64,000 nucleotides of DNA from positions 244,677 through 308,676 of the forward strand of contig NZ_JAWMPX010000003.1 in the NCBI RefSeq assembly GCF_033101155.1, in the 5' to 3' direction. Every line of letters starts with the position of its first letter. The stretch's first letter is position 1. The translations under genes and the position numbers were made by a program. Under the pieces are notes generated by a model. That model was not told the DNA's origin and ran no database searches. It saw only the letters and a program-made list of their open reading frames with translations. This stretch comes from Tropicimonas sp033101155. GTDB taxonomy: Bacteria > Pseudomonadota > Alphaproteobacteria > Rhodobacterales > Rhodobacteraceae. Below, piece by piece: positions 18,217 through 26,733 of this stretch.

Positions 18217-19001
18217 GCAATCGCGGCCCTCAGCGCGTCGAGCGCGTCATGCGCGGTCAGGTCGGCGCGCATTGGCGTCACCGAGATATAACCGTCGATA
18301 TTGGCCTGCACATCGGTGCCGGGGCCGGTGGCAATGTCCTGGGGACCGCCCTGGACCCAGAGGAAGCGCCGACCGTTGGGGGCGCGGGTCGGCTGGACCG
18401 AAAAACGCGTGCCGGGACGGAAGCCCTGGGCGCAGACGGCGCGCCCCTTGACCTCGGCGGCCGGGAGCGCCGGGAAATTGATCGAGTAGAAGATGCGATA
18501 GCCGGCCCGGTCGGACCAGTCTCCCTTCTCCAGCAGGTCGCGCACGAGGGCCGCTCCGTGGACCGTCGCGGCCTCGTATTCGTCGTTCCGGCCGACATTG
18601 CCCGGCCCGTAGAATTGCGACAAAGCGATCGCGGGCAGGCCTTGCAGGGCGGCTTCCATGGCGCCGCCGATCGTGCCGGAATAGAGCGTGTTCTCGCCGG
18701 AATTGTTGCCGCGATTGACGCCCGACAGGACGAGATCCGGCCGGCAGTCCTTCATCACGTCATGGATCCCGGCCATGACGCAATCGGCCGGGCTGCCCTC
18801 CGCTGCGAAGCGGCGCTCGCCCATCTTCGCGATCATCGTCGGGTGGGTATAGCTGATGCAATGACCGACGCCGGATTGCTCGAAGGCAGGGGCCACGGTC
18901 CAGACTTCCCCATCCGGGCCGGCCACCTCCTGCGCTATGCCAAGGAGCACATCCAGCCCGGTCGCGTTGATACCGTCGTCATTTGTGATGAGAATGCGCA
19001 T
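18213..19001 (-). CDS. surE: 5'-nucleotidase SurE
   Basis: Survival protein E, a metal-dependent nucleoside-5'-monophosphate phosphatase. The 262-residue protein starts MRILITNDDGINATG, where NDD forms the metal site, and continues with SGVNRGNNSGENTLYSGTIG, the family's second signature region. ATG 19001 is set by this conserved N-terminus and AGAGG upstream; the open frame extends to 19055 without conserved sequence. In many Rhodobacterales serS precedes surE; here no serS is present. Confidence 0.95.
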   Translation of the reverse strand: MRILITNDDGINATGLDVLLGIAQEVAGPDGEVWTVAPAFEQSGVGHCISYTHPTMIAKMGERRFAAEGSPADCVMAGIHDVMKDCRPDLVLSGVNRGNNSGENTLYSGTIGGAMEAALQGLPAIALSQFYGPGNVGRNDEYEAATVHGAALVRDLLEKGDWSDRAGYRIFYSINFPALPAAEVKGRAVCAQGFRPGTRFSVQPTRAPNGRRFLWVQGGPQDIATGPGTDVQANIDGYISVTPMRADLTAHDALDALRAAIA

Positions 19002-19476
19002 GAAGAGGCCTCTTTGTCTGTCTTCCGCTTTAGAGCGGGGTCGCCGGGGGGGCAAGCGCTGGCGGGCGGGAAATCTTCAACCGTTGCGTCTTGGGGAGGG
19101 GAGCGTGCCGCCGGGCGGGGCCCGAGCGGCGGTGGCGCCGCTGCGCGGCGTGGACCGGGCGGGCAGCGATCAGCGGAGATTGAGATCAAGGGAAAGGCTG
19201 TCCGGCCGCGCCCCGGATCAACCTTGTCCGGGAAAAAGCGTCAACGCTTCGGGGGCCGGAGCTGGTCTTTCATTGACAGCTGACCTGTTGACGAGAGCCG
19301 CCAGCCTACATTCGATCGAAATCCGGATGGGCACGGAATCGAGGCCAAGGGTCGCCGCGCCAGCGCCCGCTCGTCCCCGTCGGCTGACGCAGGCATGGCG
19401 GCTGATTAGCATCCATGAAACCGCAGAGAACGGTTGCACTTTCGGCGGCTGTGCCGCCCCGGCACACGCCTACGGC
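19002..19476. other. Intergenic region between surE and the lrp-type gene
   Basis: The 475 bases hold no gene I can support. The first 60 bases upstream of surE should contain its ribosome binding site and promoter. The rest is G+C-rich without a recognisable RNA gene, terminator with T-run or long repeat. A TTGACA-like hexamer at 19273-19278 on the plus strand faces no gene on that strand. Confidence 0.4.
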
Positions 19477-19977
19477 TCAGGGTGTACGGCCCAGGCGTTC
19501 CTCCAGCACCTCGAAGGGCACAGCCGGCTCGTTCTTGGCGCCGCGAATGACAAGCGAAGTCTTCACGCTGGCGACATTGTCCGCCGCGGTAAGCTGCTCT
19601 GTCAGGAAGGTCTGGAAAGTCGACAGGTCCGGCGAAACGCATTTCAGGATGAAATCGATTTCGCCGTTGAGCATGTGGCATTCACGCACGAGCGGCCATT
19701 CCCGGCATTTCCCTTCGAAAGCAGAAAGATCAGCCTCGGCCTGACTCGACAGGCCGACCATGGCGAAGACCTGCACCTCGAACCCCAGCTCGCGCGGGTC
19801 GACATCGGCGTGATAGCCCCGAATGAAGCCCGTTTCCTCCAGCGTGCGCACGCGCCGCAGGCAGGGTGGCGCGGAAATGCCGACCCGCCGGGCAAGCTCG
19901 ACATTGGTCATGCGACCGTCGGCCTGGAGCTCTGCCAGGATATGTCGGTCGATCGGATCAAGTTTGGAACCCGGCAT
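19477..19977 (-). CDS. Lrp/AsnC-family transcriptional regulator
   Basis: Amino-acid-responsive DNA-binding protein of 166 residues. An N-terminal helix-turn-helix (LDPIDRHILAELQADGR through PPCLRRVRTLEE) is followed by the RAM ligand-binding domain (about residues 70-150). The start at ATG 19977 has a near-perfect AGGAGG ribosome binding site. The gene is transcribed away from trxB across a shared 206-base control region, an arrangement conserved in Rhodobacterales; regulation of trxB by this protein or autoregulation is possible but not shown. Confidence 0.92.
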   Translation of the reverse strand: MPGSKLDPIDRHILAELQADGRMTNVELARRVGISAPPCLRRVRTLEETGFIRGYHADVDPRELGFEVQVFAMVGLSSQAEADLSAFEGKCREWPLVRECHMLNGEIDFILKCVSPDLSTFQTFLTEQLTAADNVASVKTSLVIRGAKNEPAVPFEVLEERLGRTP

Positions 19978-20183
19978 ACAGCCCTCCTGAATTTCGCAAA
20001 CTTTAGCGATCCGAAGCAAAGGACGCAACATTGTTTCGCTTTCGCGCAACATTTGTCCGGTTTGTTCTAGTTGCATAGCTTGTCGCCTCAGGTTGCACGA
20101 CTGGGGCTTCCGGTTGCGGCGAAGCCTGCCTATATCGGACCGGACGCCGCCACGGCACGCATTTTTTCGTATGGGAGTTTCCA

Positions 20184-21125
20184 ATGTCCGGCACCCGCCA
20201 CACCAAGGTCCTCATCGTCGGCTCCGGGCCGGCAGGCTACACGGCCGGCGTCTATGCCAGCCGCGCCATGCTGGAACCAATCCTCGTGCAAGGCATCCAG
20301 CCTGGCGGACAGCTGACCATCACCACCGAGGTCGAGAACTGGCCGGGCCACACGGAGGTGCAGGGTCCCGACCTGATGGTGCAGATGGAAGCGCATGCCC
20401 GCGCTGTCGGAACCGAGATCATCGGCGATCACATCAACTCCATCGACCTGTCGAAGCGCCCCTTCACGGCGATTGGCGATGGCGGCACGACCTATACGGC
20501 CGACGCCGTGATCCTGGCGACGGGCGCCCAGGCGAAGTGGATCGGGATGCCGGGAGAAGAGAAGTTCCAGGGCTTCGGCGTCTCGGCCTGCGCGACCTGC
20601 GACGGGTTCTTTTATCGCGGCAAGGAGGTGATCGTGATCGGCGGCGGCAATACGGCTGTCGAGGAAGCGCTGTTCCTGACCAATTTCGCCTCCAAGGTGA
20701 CGCTGGTGCACCGCCGCGACGCCCTGCGCTCCGAGAAGATCCTGCAGGACCGCCTGTTCAAGAACGACAAGGTCGAGATCGCCTGGGACACGACGCCGGA
20801 GGAGATCGTCGGCTCCGAAAACCCGCTCAGCGTCGAAGGGCTCCGAGTCAAGAACGTCAAGACCGGCGAGTCGCGCACCATCCCCGCGGCCGGCGTCTTT
20901 GTCGCGATCGGCCACGCACCGGCGTCGGAGCTGGTGAAGGACCAGCTCGAAACCCATATGGGCGGCTACGTTGTGACCAAACCTGATTCCACCGCGACCT
21001 CCATCCCCGGCGTCTTCGCCGCGGGCGACCTGACCGACCATCTCTATCGCCAGGCGGTGACATCTGCTGGCATGGGCTGCATGGCCGCCCTGGAGGCTGA
21101 ACGCTTCCTCGCCGAACAGGAGTAA
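20184..21125 (+). CDS. trxB: Thioredoxin-disulfide reductase
   Basis: NADPH-dependent flavoenzyme that reduces thioredoxin. The 313 residues have an FAD-binding GSGPAGYTAGVYASR near residue 13, the redox-active CATC at residues 136-139, an NADPH-binding GGGNTAVEEAL near 152, and the C-terminal FAGDLTDHLYRQA motif. ATG 20184 has GGGAG upstream. A strong factor-independent terminator follows directly. Confidence 0.97.
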   Translation: MSGTRHTKVLIVGSGPAGYTAGVYASRAMLEPILVQGIQPGGQLTITTEVENWPGHTEVQGPDLMVQMEAHARAVGTEIIGDHINSIDLSKRPFTAIGDGGTTYTADAVILATGAQAKWIGMPGEEKFQGFGVSACATCDGFFYRGKEVIVIGGGNTAVEEALFLTNFASKVTLVHRRDALRSEKILQDRLFKNDKVEIAWDTTPEEIVGSENPLSVEGLRVKNVKTGESRTIPAAGVFVAIGHAPASELVKDQLETHMGGYVVTKPDSTATSIPGVFAAGDLTDHLYRQAVTSAGMGCMAALEAERFLAEQE

Positions 21126-21131
21126 CTGAAA

Positions 21132-21166
21132 GCGGCCCCCGGATCTGCGATTCGGGGGCCGTTTTG
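21132..21166 (+). terminator. Factor-independent terminator after trxB
   Basis: CGGCCCCCG at 21133-21141 pairs perfectly with CGGGGGCCG at 21153-21161 around an 11-base loop and is followed by TTTT. It lies seven bases after the trxB stop and may also serve the convergent mutarotase gene that ends at 21185. Confidence 0.88.
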
Positions 21167-21184
21167 AAATCACGCGTTGCTGCG

Positions 21185-21619
21185 TCAGGCCCTGCCTGTG
21201 GCGGGAAAAACCGGCCCGACCGTCAGCAGGATATTGGCGAATCTCCGCATCTCGCCGCTGGCGATCACCAACAGCGTGTCGGGCGATTTTGCCGCCGCAT
21301 AGAACGCCCCGCGCTCGACGAATTCCATCGGCGTCTCCGCCGGCAGGATCCCGACATAGTCCCGATGCGCCGAGTTGTCGAAATCCTCCGGCCAGGCCAT
21401 CATCGTCGCTTTTTCGACATTGATGAGCTTGCAGACGCCTTCGAGGATATCGGCGCTCGGAATCATTCCCGGAACGAAATTCAGGTAGACGATTTCGACG
21501 CCCGGCGGCGCGTTGGTGACGAACGCGTAATTCGCATCCGAAATCAGCAGCTGCGTCTTGTGCCCGGCCTTGGCCAGCGCGGCCAGAAGTTGCGGGTGAA
21601 TCACGTCAGACTTGATCAT
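21185..21619 (-). CDS. RbsD/FucU-family sugar mutarotase
   Basis: Small sugar mutarotase or pyranase of 144 residues, interconverting anomers or ring forms of a free monosaccharide such as fucose or ribose. The N-terminal segment IHPQLLAALAKAGHKTQLLISDANY with the conserved His and Asp, and the C-terminal ERGAFYAAAKSPDTLLVIASGE, fit FucU better than RbsD. It lies 47 bases downstream of a short-chain dehydrogenase on the same strand, suggesting a two-gene sugar-oxidation unit. The sugar is unknown. Confidence 0.85.
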   Translation of the reverse strand: MIKSDVIHPQLLAALAKAGHKTQLLISDANYAFVTNAPPGVEIVYLNFVPGMIPSADILEGVCKLINVEKATMMAWPEDFDNSAHRDYVGILPAETPMEFVERGAFYAAAKSPDTLLVIASGEMRRFANILLTVGPVFPATGRA

Positions 21620-21666
21620 GTGCCCTCCAAGGCAGGGGCGCCCTCAGACGCCACCTGCCGGCCTGT

Positions 21667-22431
21667 TTACATGCGATAGATGCCGCCATTCACGTCGATC
21701 GTCGCGCCGGAGATGAAACCGTCATATTCGGAGGCGAGGAAGGTGATGGTGCGGGCAACGTCTTCCGAGGTGCCGGCCCGGCCGAGCGGGATGCCCTTGA
21801 CCGTCGCATCGGCGGATTCCTTCGTGGTGTGCTGGTTGTGGAACCGCGTACCGAGGATGAGGCCGGGAGCGACCGCATTGGCCCGGATGCCGAATTCGCC
21901 CAGTTCGGCGGCGAGCGACCGGGTCCATGTCAGGACCGCGCCCTTGGTCATGGAATAGGCCAGCGAGCCGGAATGTCCGCCCGACCGCCCGGCAAGCGAG
22001 GCCAGGTTGACGATGCTCGCGCCGTCCTCGGCCGCCTTCAGATGCGGCAGCGCGGCTTGGGTGACGTGGAGCATGGTCGTCATGTTGACGTCGATCACGG
22101 TCCGCCAGAAATCCTCCTCGATCTCGCCGAGCCATTTCCGGCCGATGATGCCGCCAACATTGTTGACCAGCACATCCATGCCGCCGAGGAACTCGACGCC
22201 ATCGGCAACACATTGCGTCGCTTCGTCCTTGCTGGTGAGGTCCGCCTTGCCGAAAGCGGCCCGCTGCCCGAGGGATTTGGCCAGTTCCACCAGTTTCTCC
22301 GGCCCTTCGGACCCGCTGAAATAGTGAATATAGATATCACATCCGGCTTCGATCAGGCTTTTCGCCGTGTGATAGCCAATGCCCTGCTCGGCGCCGGTGA
22401 TGAAGGCTTTCTTGCCTTTGAGAGTTCCCAT
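21667..22431 (-). CDS. Short-chain dehydrogenase/reductase
   Basis: Classical SDR oxidoreductase of 254 residues. It has the coenzyme-binding TGAEQGIGYHT near residue 11, NNVGG near residue 90, catalytic Ser in NLASLAGRSGG and the YSMTK catalytic Tyr-Lys near residue 156. ATG 22431 is chosen because GAGGAG precedes it and the SDR fold starts there; the frame is open to 22485. Coupling to a FucU-like mutarotase points to oxidation of a free sugar, for example an L-fucose or L-rhamnose dehydrogenase, by inference. Confidence 0.88.
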   Translation of the reverse strand: MGTLKGKKAFITGAEQGIGYHTAKSLIEAGCDIYIHYFSGSEGPEKLVELAKSLGQRAAFGKADLTSKDEATQCVADGVEFLGGMDVLVNNVGGIIGRKWLGEIEEDFWRTVIDVNMTTMLHVTQAALPHLKAAEDGASIVNLASLAGRSGGHSGSLAYSMTKGAVLTWTRSLAAELGEFGIRANAVAPGLILGTRFHNQHTTKESADATVKGIPLGRAGTSEDVARTITFLASEYDGFISGATIDVNGGIYRM

Positions 22432-22524
22432 GTGTCGTCTCCTCGGGATATCGGACGGCCTCGCGGCGAGGGCGGTGAATGGCACCGCCTACTTGTCCAG
22501 ATTTGTAAAGATTCTGGGCCCTGT

Positions 22525-22551
22525 ATGGGCAAACCGACCGGGTTTGCCCAT
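22525..22551. promoter_or_regulatory. 11-bp inverted repeat, operator-like
   Basis: ATGGGCAAACC at 22525-22535 is repeated in perfect inverse as GGTTTGCCCAT at 22541-22551 around a 5-base centre. No transcribed gene ends here on either strand, so a terminator is unlikely. The site is 94 bases upstream of the SDR start on the minus strand and fits an operator for the SDR/mutarotase unit. Confidence 0.55.
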
Positions 22552-22757
22552 CCCTCCCGGCCTTGGTGCGACAACCGGCGCCTGTCCGACGCATATGATC
22601 GGACCGTGCCCGACAACGCCTCGCCCTCTGATGATTTGACTGGCCGCAACCTCCGGTGCGCCCCATCCCGGTCCAAAATGCGCCCACTCGCGTCGGGAAC
22701 GGCTCCACAGGATCAGTCCGAGGGCTTTTTTTCTTTCCCGGCGGCGTTGGATGTGCA

Positions 22758-22779
22758 ATGTGTTCACGCGTGAACACAT
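22758..22779. promoter_or_regulatory. Perfect 22-bp palindrome just upstream of the wHTH-sulfurylase gene
   Basis: ATGTGTTCACG followed by its exact reverse complement CGTGAACACAT, with no spacer. It ends 12 bases before the ATG at 22792, overlapping where a ribosome binding site or +1 region would be. A dimeric winged-helix protein is the natural ligand, and the adjacent frame begins with such a domain, so autoregulation is the leading idea. Confidence 0.7.
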
Positions 22780-22791
22780 ACTGAGTCGTCA

Positions 22792-24873
22792 ATGCAGCCT
22801 GCGCTTGAAAACGCCCCTACGCCAGAGGAAGAGGACCTGCTCTTCCGGATGCTGCGCCAGCTCGACCTGGCGCCGGATGCCTCGCAGCGCAGCACGGCTC
22901 AGGCGCTCGGCATCTCGCTGGGCCGGTTGAACGCACAGCTGCGCGCGGCAACGCAGGCCGGACTCGTGAAAGTCACCGAACGCAACGGTCCCGACAAACG
23001 GCAGCGCTTCGCCTATTCCATCACCGCGCGGGGAGCAGCCGAGCAGCTGCACCTGCGCGACCGTTTCCTCTCACGCAAATTCGCAGAGTATGACGCTCTG
23101 CACGCGGAACTGACCGGCACATCCAGCGGTCTCAACCCCTTCCAGCACAGGACCAAGCATATGCAGAACAGCCACGCTCCCATTCCCGAACTCTACGTGT
23201 CGCACGAGAGCGCGCTCAAGCTGAAGGTCGAGGCGGCGGATCTCGCCTCCTGGGATCTGACCCCGCGCCAGATCTGCGACCTCGAACTGCTGATGAATGG
23301 CGGCTTCAACCCGCTCAAGGGCTTCCTCTCCGAGGAGGACTATGACGGCGTCGTCGAGAACATGCGTCTCGCCGATGGCTCGCTCTGGCCGATGCCGATC
23401 ACGCTGGACGTCTCCGAAGCGTTTGCCGGCAATATCGAACCGGGCCAGGACATCGCCCTGCGCGACCAGGAAGGCGTGATCCTCGCCATCATGTCGGTCA
23501 CCGATAGCTGGACCCCGAACAAGTCGCGCGAAGCCGAGAAGGTCTTTGGCGCCGATGACGATGCCCACCCGGCCGTGAACTACCTGCATAACGTGGCTGG
23601 CCCGGTCTATCTCGGCGGCCCGATCACCGGCATCCAGCAGCCGGTCCACTACGATTTCCGCGCCCGCCGCGACACGCCCAACGAGCTGCGCGCCTATTTC
23701 CGCAAGCTCGGCTGGCGCAAGATCGTCGCCTTCCAGACGCGCAACCCGCTGCACCGCGCCCACCAGGAGCTGACCTTCCGCGCCGCCAAGGAATGCCAGG
23801 CCAACCTGCTGATCCACCCCGTTGTCGGCATGACGAAGCCGGGCGATGTGGACCACTTCACCCGCGTGCGCTGCTACGAGGCCGTTCTGGACAAGTACCC
23901 GGCCGCGACCACCACGATGAGCCTGCTGCCGCTGGCCATGCGCATGGCCGGCCCGCGCGAGGCCGTCTGGCACGGGCTGATCCGCAAGAACCACGGTGTG
24001 ACCCATTTCATCGTCGGCCGTGACCATGCCGGCCCGGGCTCCAACTCGGCTGGCGAAGACTTCTACGGCCCCTATGACGCGCAGGAGATGTTCCGCGCCC
24101 ATGAGGAGGAAATGGGCATCGAAATGGTGCCGTTCAAACACATGGTCTATGTGCAGGAGCGCGCCCAATACGAGCCGATCGACGAGATCGAGGACAAGGA
24201 CAACGTCACCATCCTCAACATCTCCGGCACCGAGCTGCGCCGCCGCCTGGCCGAGGGGCTGGAGATCCCGGACTGGTTCTCCTTCCCGGATGTCGTCAAG
24301 GAACTGCGCCGCACCAAGCCGCCGCGGTCCAAGCAGGGCTTCACCGTCTTCTTCACCGGTTTCTCCGGCTCCGGCAAGTCGACCATCGCCAACGCGATGA
24401 TGGTCAAGCTGATGGAGATGGGCGGCCGTCCGACGACGCTGCTGGACGGCGATATCGTGCGCAAGAACCTGTCGAGCGAGCTGGGCTTCTCCAAGGAGCA
24501 CCGCGACCTCAACATCCGTCGAATTGGCTATGTCGCCTCCGAGATCACCAAGAATGGCGGCATCGCCATCTGTGCGCCCATCGCACCCTATGCCACGACG
24601 CGCCGCGCGGTGCGTGAGGAAATCGAGCAGTTCGGCGCCTTCGTCGAAATCCATGTCGCCACCTCCATCGAGGAATGCGAGCGCCGCGACCGCAAGGGTC
24701 TCTACAAGCTGGCCCGCGAAGGCAAGATCAAGGAATTCACCGGCATCTCCGACCCCTATGACGTGCCGGTGAACCCTGAGCTGAGCCTCGACACCGAGAC
24801 AGTCGATGTCGATTACTGCGCCCAGCAGGTCCTGCTGAAGCTGGAAAGCATGGGTCTGATCGCCGGCAACTGA
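22792..24873 (+). CDS. EPS-associated MarR-type winged helix fused in frame to bifunctional sulfate adenylyltransferase/APS kinase
   Basis: One 693-residue frame with three parts. Residues 15-108 match the EPS-associated MarR-type winged helix (SQRSTAQALGISLGRLN, AYSITARGAAEQ, RKFAEYDALHAEL). Residues 124-510 are ATP sulfurylase, with QTRNPLHRAH near 313 and GRDHAGPG near 409. Residues 515-693 are APS kinase, with Walker A GFSGSGKST at 523-531 and LDGDIVRKNLS. Products would be APS then PAPS. There is no stop between the parts. However, ATG 23161 (residue 124) has AGGA at 23149-23152, eight bases upstream, and would give a 570-residue Sat-CysC of normal family length. Either a true fusion, or one frame yielding both a long form and an enzyme-only form. 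PAPS would feed the three sulfotransferases at 5024-7976. The enzyme call is certain; the fusion status is not. Confidence 0.88.
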   Translation: MQPALENAPTPEEEDLLFRMLRQLDLAPDASQRSTAQALGISLGRLNAQLRAATQAGLVKVTERNGPDKRQRFAYSITARGAAEQLHLRDRFLSRKFAEYDALHAELTGTSSGLNPFQHRTKHMQNSHAPIPELYVSHESALKLKVEAADLASWDLTPRQICDLELLMNGGFNPLKGFLSEEDYDGVVENMRLADGSLWPMPITLDVSEAFAGNIEPGQDIALRDQEGVILAIMSVTDSWTPNKSREAEKVFGADDDAHPAVNYLHNVAGPVYLGGPITGIQQPVHYDFRARRDTPNELRAYFRKLGWRKIVAFQTRNPLHRAHQELTFRAAKECQANLLIHPVVGMTKPGDVDHFTRVRCYEAVLDKYPAATTTMSLLPLAMRMAGPREAVWHGLIRKNHGVTHFIVGRDHAGPGSNSAGEDFYGPYDAQEMFRAHEEEMGIEMVPFKHMVYVQERAQYEPIDEIEDKDNVTILNISGTELRRRLAEGLEIPDWFSFPDVVKELRRTKPPRSKQGFTVFFTGFSGSGKSTIANAMMVKLMEMGGRPTTLLDGDIVRKNLSSELGFSKEHRDLNIRRIGYVASEITKNGGIAICAPIAPYATTRRAVREEIEQFGAFVEIHVATSIEECERRDRKGLYKLAREGKIKEFTGISDPYDVPVNPELSLDTETVDVDYCAQQVLLKLESMGLIAGN

Positions 24874-24900
24874 AGCGCGCGACAGCTCTGAAAAGATCCA

Positions 24901-24938
24901 ACCGCCCGCCGCTCACCGCGGCGGGCGGTCTCTTTTTT
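24901..24938 (+). terminator. Factor-independent terminator after sat/cysC
   Basis: A 12-base perfect stem, ACCGCCCGCCGC (24901-24912) with GCGGCGGGCGGT (24918-24929), 5-base loop, then CTCTTTTTT. Among the strongest terminators in the window. Confidence 0.93.
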
Positions 24939-25029
24939 GTCGCAATGACAGGTCGCGGATCGCGGTGCCCCAAAACGGCCCGCAACGGCGCGCAGAAACC
25001 GCTCATCCAATTGATCAGGACAAATTGCG

Positions 25030-26168
25030 ATGCAGATTTTCGTGACCCAAAGCGCGCTGAAGGGCGGTATCGAAGAGTATGATTACGATCTTCTGGACGA
25101 TCTGACAGATCTCCGCCGCTTCCTGACCAACCGCTGGGGGCTGTCCGCGGAACTCCTGCCGATGCCAATTCGGGCTGCCGCCTCCTTCAACAGCTATCTC
25201 GGCCAGGTGCTGAATGGCGGTCACAGCCAGTTTGTCAGCAATCTCGGCGTGCAGGCCGCGCCGGTTCTGGCCGACGCGACCGAGCTATTGCGTTTCGCCG
25301 GACAGGCGTATTTGCCGCGATCGCGGAGGCCGCTGGCCGTTGGATCGCCCTGAACCCCGAGGAGGCCGCGCGGCAGACCGGATTCACCGGCGGCATATCG
25401 GAAGATCTGCGCGCGCTCGACGACCGGTTCCTTGCGCGTCATTCCTGGGCGTCTCCACTTGCTCCCGTCGCAGCCTTCCTGCGCCGCCAACCGACGCTGC
25501 AACACGCAGGCACGGACAAGGCCCTGACGGTGGAAGAGCTGCAAACGAAAGCCTTGATCGAGAGCTTCGCGCAGGACGAGACCATGCGCGCCCATCTCGC
25601 CCGCGCGGTGGCGGAAAAGGCCCGGGCGCTATTCGCCGATCCCGTGATCATTGGCGTTGCCCTGGCTGCGGGCCAAAGGAACACGGAGCGATTTGCCCGG
25701 TTTGTCCCCTCTCATCTCTCCGGCGGTGGGACGCCCAAATTCGTCCTGAGAGAGGCTGGCGGCGAGCAGGAGGCTGCGGATATCTGCCCGTACAGGCTGG
25801 ACGAGAGGGGGCTGACGCCAACGCCGGACGCGAGCCATGTCACATCCGGACCCATCCACATATCCATGGAACAGATCGACCGCTGTCAGCGCCTGGCCCT
25901 GGAATTCCGCCTGCCCGAGTCAATCGGCTTGCGATGGTGGCACATGCGGCGGCCCTTCGGCCCCGATGCGTTCCAACTCTGCGAGCTTCCCCGATGGGAG
26001 CCGGGCAAGTTCTGGCTGCGATGGATGGAGCCCGACTGGGCGGCCAAGGGAAGCCCGGAGAAATCCACCTTCCTCTGCGCGGACCCCGGCAGGCCGGAAA
26101 GCCTGTCCCTGCAGGAGCTTGCACGGCTGGCATCAGAGGCGGGGACTCCCGCTTGGCGGACCGAATAA
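25030..26168 (+). pseudogene. DUF4375 (DMP19)-like gene interrupted by a single-base frameshift
   Basis: The frame from ATG 25030 has the DUF4375-like core FNSYLGQVLNGGHSQFVSN near residue 56, then leaves family-like sequence and stops at 25353. From about 25305 a second frame, shifted by -1, continues smoothly (VFAAIAEAAGRWIALNPEEA) to a stop at 26168. Joined at 25304-25308 the product would be about 379 residues. The simplest cause is loss of one G in the short run at cagg|cg (25302-25308): cag-ggc-gta-ttt would restore the frame. The C-terminal 280 residues are well-composed, suggesting a recent mutation or sequencing error and not long decay. Function of the family is unknown. Confidence 0.7.
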
Positions 26169-26268
26169 CCCTCAGGCGCCGATTGCCCATCGTTCTTTCA
26201 GGGCTTGATGCCCGCGATGTCCCGCGCAAGAGTTTGCAACCAGAGCAGTTCGAAAGAGGCAGAGAGCG

Positions 26269-26718
26269 ATGACGGAAATCCGGTTCAAACGAGTCGCGGG
26301 CAATGACGACCTGCCCCTGCCCGCCTATGCCACGCCCGGCGCGGCGGGGATGGACCTGCGGGCCTATCTGCCCGATGGCCCTGTCGAGTTTTCCCACGGC
26401 CAGTTGAAGATGATTTCGACCGGCTTCCATGTCGAGCTGCCCCCGGGCACTGAGATGCAGATCCGCCCCCGCTCCGGGCTGGCGCTGAAACACGGCTTCA
26501 TCCTGCCCAACAGCCCCGGCACGGTCGATGAGGATTACCGCGGCGTGGTCATGATCGGCCTCTATTTTCTTGGAAACGACTCATTCGCGATCCAGCATGG
26601 CGACCGCATTGCCCAAGCCGTGATCGCCGATGTCCGGCGCTTTCCAAGTGTCGAGGTCTCGGAGCTTTCCGAGACCGGGCGCGGCGCTGGCGGCTTCGGC
26701 TCGACCGGGCTCAAATAG
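26269..26718 (+). CDS. dut: dUTP diphosphatase
   Basis: Hydrolyses dUTP to dUMP, keeping uracil out of DNA and feeding dTMP synthesis. The 149 residues contain all five trimeric-dUTPase motifs in order: AGMDLRA, RPRSGLALKHG, GTVDEDYRG, GDRIAQAVI and RGAGGFGSTG. The start overlaps no gene; the convergent coaBC stop is 16 bases downstream. Coupled dut and coaBC loci are common in proteobacteria. Confidence 0.96.
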   Translation: MTEIRFKRVAGNDDLPLPAYATPGAAGMDLRAYLPDGPVEFSHGQLKMISTGFHVELPPGTEMQIRPRSGLALKHGFILPNSPGTVDEDYRGVVMIGLYFLGNDSFAIQHGDRIAQAVIADVRRFPSVEVSELSETGRGAGGFGSTGLK

Positions 26719-26733
26719 CCGTGCGAGACCGCG

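Larger units (their letters stand above)
22432..22791. other. Divergent control region between the SDR and wHTH-sulfurylase genes
   Basis: These 360 bases separate two divergent transcription units and contain no coding signal. They hold two strong dyads described separately (22525-22551 and 22758-22779) and a weaker one, CCAGA at 22497-22501 with TCTGG at 22513-22517. Clear -35/-10 boxes were not recognised. Confidence 0.6.

Noticed and set aside
16375..18291. A 638-codon plus-strand frame over the LysM/M23 lipoprotein and pcm genes
   Set aside because: Antisense to two well-defined proteins, with no recognisable motif.
23071..24654. A 527-codon minus-strand frame over the sulfurylase gene
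   Set aside because: Shadow of Sat-CysC coding sequence; no independent support.
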